From positions 1 through 64,000 of the forward strand of contig CALIAD010000047.1 of the NCBI GenBank assembly GCA_938041635.1: a DNA stretch of 64,000 nucleotides. The letters run 5' to 3'. Origin of the DNA: an uncultured Atopobium sp. Its GTDB lineage: Bacteria; Actinomycetota; Coriobacteriia; Coriobacteriales; Atopobiaceae. The position numbers were made by a program, and so were the translations under genes. Of the stretch, positions 7,719-16,840 are shown piece by piece (position 1 is the first letter of the stretch; each line of letters opens with the position of its first letter). Below the pieces are notes generated by a model. That model was not told the origin of the DNA, searched no databases, and was given only the letters and a program-made list of their open reading frames with translations.

Positions 7719-10364
7719 ATGGCTGACTATAAAACAATGACAACAGCAGAGATTCGCGAGGACTTCCTAAGCTTCTTTGAGAGCAAGGGTTGCAAGCGCT
7801 ATCCTTCTTCATCTCTGGTGCCTTCTGATCCTTCGCTGCTTCTTGCTAATGCTGGCATGAACCAGTTCAAGGAATATTACCAGGGCATCAAGACTATGAA
7901 GGAGATTGGCGCAACTTCCTGCCAGAAGTGCCTTCGTACTAACGATATTGACAACATTGGCGACTCTCGCCATCTCTCATTCTTTGAGATGCTGGGCAAC
8001 TTCTCCTTTGGTGGTTACACCAAGCGCGATGCATGTACCTGGGCAATGGAGTTTATCTCTTCTCCAGAGCACCTTGGCCTGCCTCTTGATCGCCTGTACT
8101 TTACTGTTTTTACTGACGACGATGAGGCAATTGAGATCTGGAAGTCGCTTGGCGTAGCAGAAGATCACATCACCCGCCTGGGCGAGGAGGACAACTTCTG
8201 GGCAGCTGGCCCAACTGGTCCTTGCGGTCCTTGCTCCGAGATTTACTTTGACCAGGGTCCTGAGTTTGAGGGAGAGGCTCCTGGAGACGATGGTGACCGC
8301 TATCTTGAGTTCTGGAACCTCGTCTTTACTCAGTTTGACCGCCAGGAAGATGGCTCTCTGCCTGAGCTTCCTCACCGCAACATCGATACCGGCATGGGCC
8401 TTGAGCGCATTGCAGCTATCATGCAGCATGAGGGCACCAACTACGAGGGCGACATCATGCGTTCCCTCATCTCCTTGGGCGAGAAACTCTCTGGTAAAAA
8501 GTATCACTCAACTGATGAGGTCGACCGCAGCCTGCGCATTCTTGCAGATCACTCTCGTGCAGTTACCTTTATGATTGGTGATGGTATTCTCCCTGGTAAC
8601 GAGGGTAGAAGCTACATTCTTCGCCGCCTGCTCCGTCGCGCTGTCTACCACGGCCGCTTACTGGGCATTCAGGGCACCTTTATGGCAGAGTACGCACATG
8701 AGGTTGCTGTTCTGCTTGGCGCAGAATACCCAGAGCTTGTCGAGAAGAGCGCTCTTATCGACGGCATTCTGACTGCAGAAGAGGAGCGCTTTGGCGCTAC
8801 GCTTGACGCAGGCGAGTCTAAGCTTACTGCAGAGCTTGAGCAGCTTGAGGACGGCGCACAGCTTTCTGGTGAGGTTGCCTTCCTTCTGCATGATACCTAC
8901 GGATTCCCTATTGATCTTACTCGTGAGATTGCTGCAAATGCAGGTCACGTTGTTGACATGAACGCCTTTGATGCTGCAATGACTGAGCAGCGTGAGCGCG
9001 CTCGTAAGTCTGCTAACCGCGATGCCTGGGGTAACGCTCAGAGCATTTGGGTTGCACTCTCTGACCGCCTTGATGAGACCGTCTTTGACGGCTACGACAA
9101 CAACGAGCTCTCCGGTGTTCGTGTTGTTGCTCTTGTTCAGGACGGACAGGAGGTTGAGTCCGCCGCTGCTGGCTCTGAGGTTGAGGTTGTACTTGACCGC
9201 ACACCTTTCTATGCAGAGATGGGCGGCCAGGTTGGTGATACCGGCAAGCTGACAGCTCCTGGTCTCTACGTTCACGTCACTGATACCAAGCACCGTGACG
9301 GCGGCCTTGAGTCACACGTTGGCGTGGTAGAGGAGGGCACCATCTCTGTTGGTGATTCAGTCACCGCAACCATTGATGCCGGCCGTCGTGAGCTAATCCG
9401 CCGCAACCACACGGCAACTCACCTACTTGACGCAGCCCTCAAAAAGGTTTTGGGTGACCACGTGAACCAGGCTGGTTCTCTTGTTGCTCCAGATCGTATG
9501 CGCTTTGACTTTACGCACTTTGAGGCTCTTACCAAAGATGAGCTCGATCGCATTGAGGGCATGGTTAACGCAGAGATTTTTGCTGCTAAGCCTGTTGTTA
9601 CTCAGATTATGAGCATCGAGGATGCAAAGGCCGCTGGTGCTGTTGCACTCTTTGGCGAGAAGTACGGTGATGTCGTACGCGTTGTCTCTGCTGGTGCAGA
9701 AGACACTCCATTCTCTCGTGAGCTCTGCGGTGGTACTCATGCACGCAACACAGCAGACCTTGGCCTCTTCAAGATTATTTCTGAGAGCTCCGTTGGTTCT
9801 AACTCAAGGCGTATTGAGGCTGTAACTTCTATGGGCGCTATCGAGTACGTTGATGAGCGCTTGGCTCAGCTTGATGAGGTTGCCGCAGCTCTGAAGGTTC
9901 GTCCTTCTGCTGTTGCAGACCGCGTTGAGCAGCTGCAGCAAGATCTTCGCACTGCAAACCATAAGCTTGAGGCCGCTCTTACCGGAGCAGGCAGCAACCA
10001 GGTAGCAGAAGCACTTAAGTCCGCTGTTCAGCTTAATGGCTATAGCTGCGTAATTGCTAAGCTTGAGGGCCTTTCTGGCAAAGAACTTCGCTCCGCATGG
10101 GACGGCATCCGCGATGCATCTGACGGCCAGCCTGTTGCTTGCGTCATTGCATCCGCAACCGCTGACGGTAAGGTTTCCCTGCTTGCAGGTGCCACTGATT
10201 CTGCAGTTGCAGCGGGCTTCTCGGCAGGAGATATTGTCAAAGAGATTGCAGAGTTTGTTGGTGGCCGTGGTGGCGGTAAGCCAGCAATGGCGCAGGCAGG
10301 TGGCTCAAACGCTGCAGGAATTGATGCTGCGCTTGAGGCTGCAAAAACAAAGCTTGGTGCGTAA
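7719..10364 (+). CDS. alaS: Alanine--tRNA ligase
   Basis: An 881-residue class II synthetase with the usual domain order: catalytic core (motif 2 region GNFSFGGY, LGEEDNFWAAGPTGPCGPCSE), editing domain with HxxxH (NHTATHLL) and CxxxH (CGGTHARNT), and a C-terminal C-Ala domain ending in GGRGGGKPAMAQAGG. The open frame starts with a TTG at 7698, but GGAG at 7705-7708 precedes the ATG at 7719, giving MADYKTMTTAEIR, the family N-terminus. It heads the conserved alaS-ruvX-mltG block. No T-box leader is visible, and the gene sits 25 bases after the AI-2E gene. Confidence 0.97.
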   Translation: MADYKTMTTAEIREDFLSFFESKGCKRYPSSSLVPSDPSLLLANAGMNQFKEYYQGIKTMKEIGATSCQKCLRTNDIDNIGDSRHLSFFEMLGNFSFGGYTKRDACTWAMEFISSPEHLGLPLDRLYFTVFTDDDEAIEIWKSLGVAEDHITRLGEEDNFWAAGPTGPCGPCSEIYFDQGPEFEGEAPGDDGDRYLEFWNLVFTQFDRQEDGSLPELPHRNIDTGMGLERIAAIMQHEGTNYEGDIMRSLISLGEKLSGKKYHSTDEVDRSLRILADHSRAVTFMIGDGILPGNEGRSYILRRLLRRAVYHGRLLGIQGTFMAEYAHEVAVLLGAEYPELVEKSALIDGILTAEEERFGATLDAGESKLTAELEQLEDGAQLSGEVAFLLHDTYGFPIDLTREIAANAGHVVDMNAFDAAMTEQRERARKSANRDAWGNAQSIWVALSDRLDETVFDGYDNNELSGVRVVALVQDGQEVESAAAGSEVEVVLDRTPFYAEMGGQVGDTGKLTAPGLYVHVTDTKHRDGGLESHVGVVEEGTISVGDSVTATIDAGRRELIRRNHTATHLLDAALKKVLGDHVNQAGSLVAPDRMRFDFTHFEALTKDELDRIEGMVNAEIFAAKPVVTQIMSIEDAKAAGAVALFGEKYGDVVRVVSAGAEDTPFSRELCGGTHARNTADLGLFKIISESSVGSNSRRIEAVTSMGAIEYVDERLAQLDEVAAALKVRPSAVADRVEQLQQDLRTANHKLEAALTGAGSNQVAEALKSAVQLNGYSCVIAKLEGLSGKELRSAWDGIRDASDGQPVACVIASATADGKVSLLAGATDSAVAAGFSAGDIVKEIAEFVGGRGGGKPAMAQAGGSNAAGIDAALEAAKTKLGA

Positions 10365-10367
10365 CGT

Positions 10368-10790
10368 TTGCGCGTTTTAGCTTTAGATATTGGTGAAGTT
10401 CGCATCGGGGTTGCTGTAAGTGACCCCGATGGTGCTATTGCATCACCTGTTTGCGTGCTACCTGCGCAAGAGGTGCTCTCACATGCACGTACGTTTAAAG
10501 CTGTGCTTGAAGATTGGGAGCCAGAACTGCTTTTGTGCGGTCGTCCTAAAACGCTCGCCGGCGAAGATGGACCACAGGCCCAAAAAATTACCGCTCAAGC
10601 TGAGCAAATTGCGAAGAACTGCCAACTTCCATTAGAATTTACTGACGAAAGACTTTCTTCTGCGGAAGCAAAGAAGATTCTTCGAGCGCAAGGTTTATCT
10701 GAAAAAGCCATGCGTGGAAAAGTTGACATGGTTGCTGCTTCGCTCTTTTTGCAATCATGGCTTGATGCACAGATGAATAAGGGAGACTAA
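10368..10790 (+). CDS. ruvX: RuvX/YqgF-family Holliday-junction-resolvase-like nuclease
   Basis: A 140-residue RNase H-fold protein with the YqgF motifs ALDIGEVRIGVA (first Asp), FTDERLSSAEA (Glu) and VDMVAASLFLQSWL (last Asp). The family acts on 16S rRNA 5'-end processing and/or branched DNA. It starts with TTG three bases after the alaS stop and runs directly into mltG, so translation is probably coupled. The alaS-ruvX-mltG order is conserved in many Gram-positive bacteria. Confidence 0.9.
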   Translation: MRVLALDIGEVRIGVAVSDPDGAIASPVCVLPAQEVLSHARTFKAVLEDWEPELLLCGRPKTLAGEDGPQAQKITAQAEQIAKNCQLPLEFTDERLSSAEAKKILRAQGLSEKAMRGKVDMVAASLFLQSWLDAQMNKGD

Positions 10791-12101
10791 ATGCCCACCC
10801 TATCCAATGGTTCTTCTCCGCGTCGTCAGGGCGCACATTTTTCTTCTCCTGTTCCAGAAGGACAGGTTCAGGAAGAGCAGGCTCAGCAGGAACAGATCAC
10901 GCATCCTTCAGTTGAGGCTACAGGATCGCTACCTGCACTTACCGGTGGCAAGCTTTCTTCAAGAAGCGCTCAAGTCACTCATATGGCAAAGAACAAGCAG
11001 GTAAAGCATAGAGATAAGAAGGCTTCAAAGCGTTCTCGTATTTTTGCGGCACTTATCGCTTTTATCATGGTTGCGGCCCTTGGCATCTTTGTATGGAAAG
11101 TAGCTCTTCCAGAGCTTTCTCGTGCTAATTCCGATACACAAGAAATTACCGCAGGTCAGCAAGTTACCGTTACTATTCCAGATGGTGCTGGTGCGCAGGA
11201 AGTCGCAAAGATTCTTTTTGAGAACAAAATTATTGCTACTAAGAGCGAGTTTTTAAACCAGGTAAAGCGTCAGGATGCTGAGCAGAAAATCAAGAGCGGT
11301 ATCTATGTTATTACCACTGGTACCAAGCCAGCAGACATCGTTCATCTGCTTATTTCTGGCCCTAATGCTCCTGGTAGTGGCTTTGTCGTACCAGAGGGTT
11401 ATACCGTTTCTCAGGTTGCTGATTTGGTTCAGGACTACTTTGGTATTTCTCGCGATGATTTCTTGAATCAGGCAAAAGCATCCAATTATGTTGCTGACTA
11501 TCCGTTCCTTGCTGGTGCGGTAGATGCTAATGATTCTCTTGAGGGCTACTTGTTCCCCAAGACCTATACCTTTACAGAAAGCAATGTAACTGCCGATACG
11601 GTCATCCGTGCCATGCTTGATCAGTTTGAGACAGAGACAGCTGATCTTAACCTGGACGCTGCTCGCATCACGCTTAATAAGCGTTACAACTTGAATCTTA
11701 CAAACGAGCAAATCATTATCATGGCATCGATTATTGAGCGAGAAGCCCTGACTGATGATGACCGTCCTAAGGTTGCATCTGTCTTCTACAACCGCCTGTA
11801 CGATGATATGTATCTCCAAAGCGATGCTACTCTTGCTTATTCCCTGGGTAGGGAAGCTACCGCAGAAGACCTCAGCTCGATGACAAGCGACCCATATAAC
11901 ACCTATGCGTTTAAGGGTTTGACTCCTACACCTATTTGCTCCCCAGGTTATGCCTCTATTAAGGCGGCTATGGATCCAGCAGCAACCAATTATTACTACT
12001 TCTGGATTACCTCGGATGAGCACGTCTTCTCAGAGACGTACGACGAGCATCAGCAGGCTATTGAAAACGCACGCGAGCGTGAAGCTGCAAGTAAGCAATA
12101 G
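10791..12101 (+). CDS. mltG: Endolytic murein transglycosylase MltG
   Basis: A 436-residue membrane-anchored YceG/MltG protein that cuts nascent glycan strands and thereby limits their length. It has a cytoplasmic N-terminus rich in Gln/Glu/Ser (about residues 1-80), one membrane helix near 83-103, a LysM-like part, and the catalytic domain with the active-site glutamate in ASIIEREA, plus the signatures SVFYNRL, LQSDATLAYSLG and NTYAFKGLTPTPICSPG. The ATG at 10791 follows the ruvX stop without a gap, with GGGAG a few bases upstream. The long N-terminal tail is longer than in the E. coli protein and is common in actinobacterial and streptococcal members. Confidence 0.93.
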   Translation: MPTLSNGSSPRRQGAHFSSPVPEGQVQEEQAQQEQITHPSVEATGSLPALTGGKLSSRSAQVTHMAKNKQVKHRDKKASKRSRIFAALIAFIMVAALGIFVWKVALPELSRANSDTQEITAGQQVTVTIPDGAGAQEVAKILFENKIIATKSEFLNQVKRQDAEQKIKSGIYVITTGTKPADIVHLLISGPNAPGSGFVVPEGYTVSQVADLVQDYFGISRDDFLNQAKASNYVADYPFLAGAVDANDSLEGYLFPKTYTFTESNVTADTVIRAMLDQFETETADLNLDAARITLNKRYNLNLTNEQIIIMASIIEREALTDDDRPKVASVFYNRLYDDMYLQSDATLAYSLGREATAEDLSSMTSDPYNTYAFKGLTPTPICSPGYASIKAAMDPAATNYYYFWITSDEHVFSETYDEHQQAIENAREREAASKQ

Positions 12102-12111
12102 CTGGTGTGGC

Positions 12112-12609
12112 ATGAGTTTGATCAAAGCAACACAATACGTTTCTGCTGTTGAATATATCTCAATAGAGGATTTGGTTCAGCAGGGGATTAAGCTTGTGCT
12201 CTTAGATCGCGATAATACCTGTGTGCCCCGAGACACTAAGATGGTGCCGCCAGAGGTTTCTGCTTGGTTTGAGAAGGCTCATGCGGCTGGATTAACGCTC
12301 TGTCTCATCTCCAATAACATTCACCTCAATGAGGTCCAGCGTAGCGCTCACGAGCTGGGAATTGAAGGAGAAGGCTTTGCGTGTAAGCCGCTTCCTCGCG
12401 CGCTAACTGCTGCTATGAAGCGTTTCTCGGCAACTAAAGAGCAAACCGTGATGGTGGGAGACCAGATTTTTACTGATGTTATTGCAGGTAATTTTGCTGG
12501 TGTTTCAACTATTTTGGTAAAGCCGCAGTCCAATGAGGATCTTTGGTACACCAATATCATTCGTCATGTAGAGCGCCGCATTTTAAAAAATGTAACTTTT
12601 ACGTCATAA
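12112..12609 (+). CDS. yqeG: YqeG-family HAD phosphatase
   Basis: A 165-residue HAD class IIIA protein with motif I LLDRDNT (the nucleophile and acid aspartates), motif II SNN near residue 66 and motif III/IV VGDQIFTDVIAGNFAG. YqeG relatives are putative phosphatidylglycerophosphate phosphatases. In Firmicutes and related groups the gene commonly sits before shikimate-pathway genes, as here before aroK. The ATG at 12112 has GGTGTGG upstream and follows mltG by 10 bases. Confidence 0.82.
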   Translation: MSLIKATQYVSAVEYISIEDLVQQGIKLVLLDRDNTCVPRDTKMVPPEVSAWFEKAHAAGLTLCLISNNIHLNEVQRSAHELGIEGEGFACKPLPRALTAAMKRFSATKEQTVMVGDQIFTDVIAGNFAGVSTILVKPQSNEDLWYTNIIRHVERRILKNVTFTS

Positions 12610-12673
12610 CAAGACGGCTTTAGTTTACTTGCTCCAACTCGATGATAGAATCATCTTGAAAGGCTGGAGGAGT

Positions 12674-13222
12674 ATGGAGCTTCGCGATTCAAGATACGTT
12701 GTACATGAGGGCTGTGATCATATCTTTTTTGTAGGCTTTCTGGGTGCCGGAAAGTCTACACTCGCGCGTAATTTGGGCGAGCTGTTTCACCGCCGTTATG
12801 TTGACACCGATCGCCTAGCAGAGCGTATAGCAGGTAAATCACTGGCAGAAATCTACGAAGATGACGGTGAAGAGCTTTTTAGGCAGGCAGAAACTGAGGT
12901 TTTGCACACGCTTAAGTCTAAGAAGTCACTGCTCGTAAGCTGTGGCGGTGGAATTGTCGAGAAGGACGTCAATCTTGCGCTTATGCGTGAGATGGGAGTC
13001 ATTGTGTTTCTCGACGGCGATCTTTCTGACTCGCTTCGTCAAATTCAGCGCACGGATAGGCGTCCTGATTTGGGAAGCTTTGAAAACGCTACTCAGCTCT
13101 ATAGACGTCTGCGTCCACGTTATGAGGCCGCTGCTGATATTACTATTGATATTCGTGAGAAAACGTTTGAGCAGGTAGCCATTGATTCTGGCAAGCTGCT
13201 TTGGGAAAGAGGTCTTCTATGA
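12674..13222 (+). CDS. aroK: Shikimate kinase
   Basis: A 182-residue P-loop kinase that phosphorylates shikimate at the 3-hydroxyl, the fifth step of the chorismate pathway. Walker A is GFLGAGKST near residue 24, the substrate-binding DTD follows (YVDTDRLAERI), the Gly-rich SCGGGIV motif is present, and the lid arginine lies in RTDRRPDL. A strong GGAGG lies before the ATG at 12674; the open frame runs further upstream but has no ribosome site there. It overlaps the next gene by ATGA, which indicates coupling to the aroB-like protein. Confidence 0.9.
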   Translation: MELRDSRYVVHEGCDHIFFVGFLGAGKSTLARNLGELFHRRYVDTDRLAERIAGKSLAEIYEDDGEELFRQAETEVLHTLKSKKSLLVSCGGGIVEKDVNLALMREMGVIVFLDGDLSDSLRQIQRTDRRPDLGSFENATQLYRRLRPRYEAAADITIDIREKTFEQVAIDSGKLLWERGLL

Positions 13223-14355
13223 GTGACAATGTCCAGGCTGAGCTTGAAGAGGAATTGCCACCTGTTCAGATTAAACAGTGGGTTTCTATTCCTGGTGGCT
13301 CTATTGCACTTCGTTCTGGTGCAGGCGTTCTTTCAAACTTTGGTACTGAGCTCAGAACCGCAGTGGGAAGACCTCATCGCTGTGCTTTTCTTGTCAGCAA
13401 TCAGGCAGATGAAGACCTTGCTGAGCTTCTGCGTAGAGACCTCACCACCATTGGTTTTCTCGTCACACGTGTAGATGTAGAAGATGGCAAGGCAGCAACT
13501 ACCGTGGCAACTGAGGCGCAGGTATTGTCTGCTTTGGCAGAAATGCACCTGACAGCTGATGATCTGGTAGTTGCCGTGGGCCACGAGGGCGTCATTTCTC
13601 TTGCTAACCACGTGGCAAACAAGTGGTGTGGGGGAGTTTCCCTTGCTACTGTTCCACTTGATTTAGCAGCAGTTATTGTCTCGTCTATTACTCCTCGCGC
13701 GCTTGATACTGACGCTGAACATCAGCGTCTTGTTACCACTAAGCCTTGTGCTCGTTTCTGCTTTGCAGATCTTGAGGTTATGGACCTTTGCGATGACAAC
13801 GCTAAGGTTGCCCAGGTATGTATGGTTGCAACGGCTATGTCTGATAACGAGGCGGAATTTGGTCGCATTTGGGATAGAGCAGATAACCTCTCCTCTGGAG
13901 TTGCCGATATAGTTGCAGAACAGCTGGCAGAGTCTACTAAGACCCGTGGCCGCCTTTCTGATTCTTCCGCTATTGCTATTCAGCAGTCTGTTCCTTACGG
14001 TTGGGTTTTTGTGGAGGCACTTCGCCCGCTCATTCCAGCTGATCAGCCTCTTTCTGCACTTTATGCAGACGCACTGCGTTTCTCGGCAAGAATCGCGGTA
14101 GCTAAAGAGGCGCTTTCTTTTGACGATATGCTTGTCCAAGACGAGATTCTTGAGCGCTTGAATATTGGCTTTGTTACCTGTGACATTACTTCTGAGCAGC
14201 TTATCGAAGCGCTCAAACAGGAATGTTTCCGTTCTACTAATCGTTTTATGTTGCCGATTCCAATGTCTATTGGAAGGGTAAGATTAGCATCGGTCGACGA
14301 GGAACTTCTCGCCGAGCATGCCCGCGCTTGGTGTGAGGCTCACGCTTCGCATTAA
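13219..14355 (+). CDS. AroB-like protein lacking 3-dehydroquinate synthase active-site residues
   Basis: A 378-residue protein whose length, position after aroK and weak alignment fit 3-dehydroquinate synthase. The anchors are DDLVVAVGHEGVISLANHVA for the NAD-binding DD..VALGGGV.GD segment and VSLATVPLDLAAVIVSSITP for the PTTLLAQVDSSIGGK segment. Key residues are changed. The GGG turn is GHE, the VDSSIGGKT lysine region is IVSSITPRA, and the zinc-ligand GHTFGHA helix reads SVPYGWVFVEA. The frame is intact, joined to aroK by ATGA, and has normal codon use, so it is probably expressed but not a dehydroquinate synthase. A scaffold or regulatory role, or a new reaction, is open. Confidence 0.6.
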   Translation: MSDNVQAELEEELPPVQIKQWVSIPGGSIALRSGAGVLSNFGTELRTAVGRPHRCAFLVSNQADEDLAELLRRDLTTIGFLVTRVDVEDGKAATTVATEAQVLSALAEMHLTADDLVVAVGHEGVISLANHVANKWCGGVSLATVPLDLAAVIVSSITPRALDTDAEHQRLVTTKPCARFCFADLEVMDLCDDNAKVAQVCMVATAMSDNEAEFGRIWDRADNLSSGVADIVAEQLAESTKTRGRLSDSSAIAIQQSVPYGWVFVEALRPLIPADQPLSALYADALRFSARIAVAKEALSFDDMLVQDEILERLNIGFVTCDITSEQLIEALKQECFRSTNRFMLPIPMSIGRVRLASVDEELLAEHARAWCEAHASH

Positions 14356-14446
14356 AGCGCCGCATCTTGCAGTAAGGAGCCTGTTTGCTGAGGCGACACC
14401 ACAAGGTGCAACTCTTTGTTGTAAACATCTCGAGAAGGGATTTGAA

Positions 14447-15571
14447 ATGGCAGATCTACAGGCAGCAGCAAAGCGCGTTGCGCGCTTTCGCGAGGTAATG
14501 GCTCAGAGGGGTTACGACGCTGTTGTTCTACGTCACAACCCAGACCTTCGTTGGTTGACTGACGCTGAGCGTGTCTTTGACTTTGAGCAGGCACATACTG
14601 CATTTATTACGCAGGATGAGCTCTTCATGCACACTGACTCTCGTTACTACAACACATTCCTGGAGCGCCTTGGTGCTGATTCTCCATGGAAGTTTGACCA
14701 GGAAGTCACTACTCCTACCGAGTGGATTGCCGCTCATATTGCTGAGGCTCGTGCTCGCGTGGTTGCTATTGAGGACACCGTTGATCTTGCGTTCTTTGAT
14801 GGTCTTGAGCAGGCATTACGTGATCGTTCTGTTGCTGCTTTGCTTCCACGCATGCATGGTGATATTGCTGAGCTGCGTATTGTTAAAGACCCAGCTGAGA
14901 TTGAGCTTATGAAACACGCTCAGTCAATCACTGATAAGGCATTCCTCCATATCTGTGAGTACATCAAGCCAGGCCTCACTGAGCAGCAGATTCGTGCCGA
15001 GCTTGAGAACTACATGCTCTCCAATGGTGCAGATGCCCTGTCCTTTGATTCCATCATTGCTTCTGGTCCTAATGGTGCTAATCCTCACGCACAGCCAGGT
15101 GAGCGCGTAGTTCAGACAGGTGACATGATTGTTATGGACTATGGTGCAGGTTACCTGGATTACCACTCAGATATGACCCGTACTGTTGTTGTTGGCGCAC
15201 CTTCCGAGGAGCAGCAGCATGTCTTTGACGTTGTCCGCAAGGCAAACGAAACTTGCGCAGCAGCTATTCATGCAGGTGTAACTGGTTCTGATATTCATAA
15301 CCTTGCAGTTAAGGTTATCTCTGAGGCTGGCTACGGTGAGTACTTTGGCCACGGCCTTGGCCACGGTGTTGGCGTTGAGATTCATGAGCGCCCATTCTTC
15401 AATCCTCGTTGGAACAAGATGATTGCAGCAGGTTCTGTTGTTACTGATGAGCCTGGCATTTACCTGCCTGGCAAGTTTGGTATCCGCCTTGAGGACTTTG
15501 GTGTTGTTACTGAGGACGGCTATGACGTCTTTACTCAGTCCACGCACGATCTTGTGTCCGTTGGCTGCTAA
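14447..15571 (+). CDS. Xaa-Pro dipeptidase/aminopeptidase (M24B)
   Basis: A 374-residue pita-bread metallopeptidase that cleaves before proline in peptides. The creatinase-like N-domain covers about residues 1-125. The catalytic domain shows the five dimetal ligands: Asp in MDYGAGY, Asp in SDMTRT, His in GHGLGHGVG, Glu in TDEPG and Glu in RLEDF. AAGGGA precedes the ATG at 14447; the frame is open upstream to 14318 inside the aroB-like gene but without a ribosome site. In many Gram-positives this gene is directly followed by efp; here a PTS operon lies between them. Two hairpins follow the stop. Confidence 0.88.
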   Translation: MADLQAAAKRVARFREVMAQRGYDAVVLRHNPDLRWLTDAERVFDFEQAHTAFITQDELFMHTDSRYYNTFLERLGADSPWKFDQEVTTPTEWIAAHIAEARARVVAIEDTVDLAFFDGLEQALRDRSVAALLPRMHGDIAELRIVKDPAEIELMKHAQSITDKAFLHICEYIKPGLTEQQIRAELENYMLSNGADALSFDSIIASGPNGANPHAQPGERVVQTGDMIVMDYGAGYLDYHSDMTRTVVVGAPSEEQQHVFDVVRKANETCAAAIHAGVTGSDIHNLAVKVISEAGYGEYFGHGLGHGVGVEIHERPFFNPRWNKMIAAGSVVTDEPGIYLPGKFGIRLEDFGVVTEDGYDVFTQSTHDLVSVGC

Positions 15572-15594
15572 CGAGCTACGATATACAGAATTTT

Positions 15595-15631
15595 TGCGGT
15601 CAGAAGCTTTAGGTTTCTGGCCGCATTTTTT
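15595..15631 (+). terminator. Rho-independent terminator after the M24B peptidase gene
   Basis: TGCGGTCAGAA (15595-15605) pairs with TTCTGGCCGCA (15615-15625) with one G-U pair and a 9-base loop, followed by six T residues (15626-15631). Confidence 0.9.
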
Positions 15632-15645
15632 ACCGTATCTCCTAG

Positions 15646-15665
15646 GGCGAGAAGACCTTCTCGCC
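15646..15665. terminator. Second hairpin made of two inverted TTCTCGCC words
   Basis: GGCGAGAAG (15646-15654) and CTTCTCGCC (15657-15665) form a perfect 9-bp stem separated by only AC (a four-base loop in practice). On the plus strand the stem is followed by taaaaatt, so the A-rich flank would be a U-rich tail for minus-strand transcription. It consists of two head-to-head copies of the 8-base word that is over-represented throughout the window, the arrangement uptake sequences take in Neisseria and Haemophilus terminators. Confidence 0.65.
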
Positions 15666-15822
15666 TAAAAATTAGCTTATAAAACCTAAAAAATTTAAAA
15701 AGAGTTAGGTTAGTGGAGGTATGTTTTAGACTTATGTAATAAAATCAGAAAAGTAATTGTTATTTTCATTGTTATGTTTACAGTTTCATTTGTTTTATTA
15801 GGTGGAGAAGAAGGAGGTAGAA
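15666..15822 (+). promoter_or_regulatory. AT-rich leader of the PTS operon with inverted and direct repeats
   Basis: This stretch is far more AT-rich than its surroundings. AACCTAA (15683-15689) is inverted as TTAGGTT (15705-15711), and ATTGTTAT is directly repeated at 15756-15763 and 15768-15775, one 12-base step apart. Either could bind a regulator of the PTS operon. I could not settle on one promoter. Confidence 0.35.
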
Positions 15823-16824
15823 GTGGTTAGTATCGTTCTAGCCAGCCATGGCAAATTTGCCGAGGGTATTAAAGATTCTGGCAGCATGATTTTTGGACCA
15901 CAGGAAGGCGTTGTAGCTGTAACGCTTACTCCTGATATGGGCCCAGATGACCTGCATCAGAAGATTCTCGACGCAATTGCCACGCTTGAAGATCAAGAGC
16001 ACGTTTTGTTCTTGGTTGACCTATGGGGTGGCACCCCCTTTAACCAGATTTCTCGTGTTCTTGAGGAAGAGGGTAAAGAGGATTGGGTTGCCGTTACCGG
16101 TCTTAACCTCCCAATGCTTATTGCAGCATATGGCTCTCGCCTTGGCGTAGATACCGCCGCCGAGGTAGCAAAAGAGATTTACTCTGAAGCTCGTATGGGC
16201 GTGAAGATTAAGCCAGAAGAGCTTGAGCCACAAGAGGCAACACCTACTGATGTTCCTGCCGCTCCTGCAGCACCTCAGGGTGCAATTCCTGCGGGTACTG
16301 TTATTGGTGATGGCAAGCTTAAGATTGTTCTTGCTCGTATTGATACCCGTCTTCTGCATGGTCAGGTTGCAACTACGTGGACAAAGATGACCAAGCCAGA
16401 TCGCATTATTGTCTGCTCTGATGGTGTTGCTCAAGATGAGCTCCGCAAGACCATGATTGTTCAGGCAGCTCCTCCAGGAGTACATGTCCACGTTGTTCCT
16501 ATTAAGAAGATTATTGAGATTGCTCACGACACTCGTTTTGGCAATACCAAGGCAATGCTTCTGTTTGAGACTCCTCAAGATATGCTTCGCGCAATTGAGG
16601 GTGGCGTAGAAATCAAGGAAGCAAACCTTGGTTCTATGGCTCACTCTGTTGGCAAAGTTGTTGTTACCAACGCAGTTGCTATGGATGAGGACGACGTAAA
16701 GACCCTTGAGGCCATCCGCGAGTGCGGTACAACGTTTGATGTTCGTAAGGTTCCTGCAGACAGCGCAGAGAACTTTGAGGCAATGCTTAAAAAAGCTAAG
16801 TCCGAGCTTGGCGCCCGTAAGTAA
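15823..16824 (+). CDS. PTS mannose-family fused EIIA-EIIB component
   Basis: A 333-residue fusion of the two soluble phosphocarrier domains of a mannose/fructose/sorbose-type PTS. The EIIA domain (about 1-130) has its phospho-acceptor His9 in VLASHGKFAEG. A Pro/Ala-rich linker follows near residues 145-163. The EIIB domain begins near 170 and carries His179 in RIDTRLLHGQVATTW. Phosphate passes from HPr to EIIA, then EIIB, then sugar. The GTG at 15823 has AAGGAGG five bases upstream, the same spacing as in the next gene, and gives MVSIVLASHG; the GTG at 15802 has no such site. Confidence 0.93.
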   Translation: MVSIVLASHGKFAEGIKDSGSMIFGPQEGVVAVTLTPDMGPDDLHQKILDAIATLEDQEHVLFLVDLWGGTPFNQISRVLEEEGKEDWVAVTGLNLPMLIAAYGSRLGVDTAAEVAKEIYSEARMGVKIKPEELEPQEATPTDVPAAPAAPQGAIPAGTVIGDGKLKIVLARIDTRLLHGQVATTWTKMTKPDRIIVCSDGVAQDELRKTMIVQAAPPGVHVHVVPIKKIIEIAHDTRFGNTKAMLLFETPQDMLRAIEGGVEIKEANLGSMAHSVGKVVVTNAVAMDEDDVKTLEAIRECGTTFDVRKVPADSAENFEAMLKKAKSELGARK

Positions 16825-16840
16825 CTAGAAGGAGGTAGAA

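Noticed and set aside
8658..9293. 211-codon minus-strand frame inside alaS
   Set aside because: It is a shadow of the alanyl-tRNA synthetase frame, produced by its codon bias.
11253..12023. 256-codon minus-strand frame inside mltG
   Set aside because: It lies fully opposite a conserved transglycosylase gene and has no ribosome site or family features.
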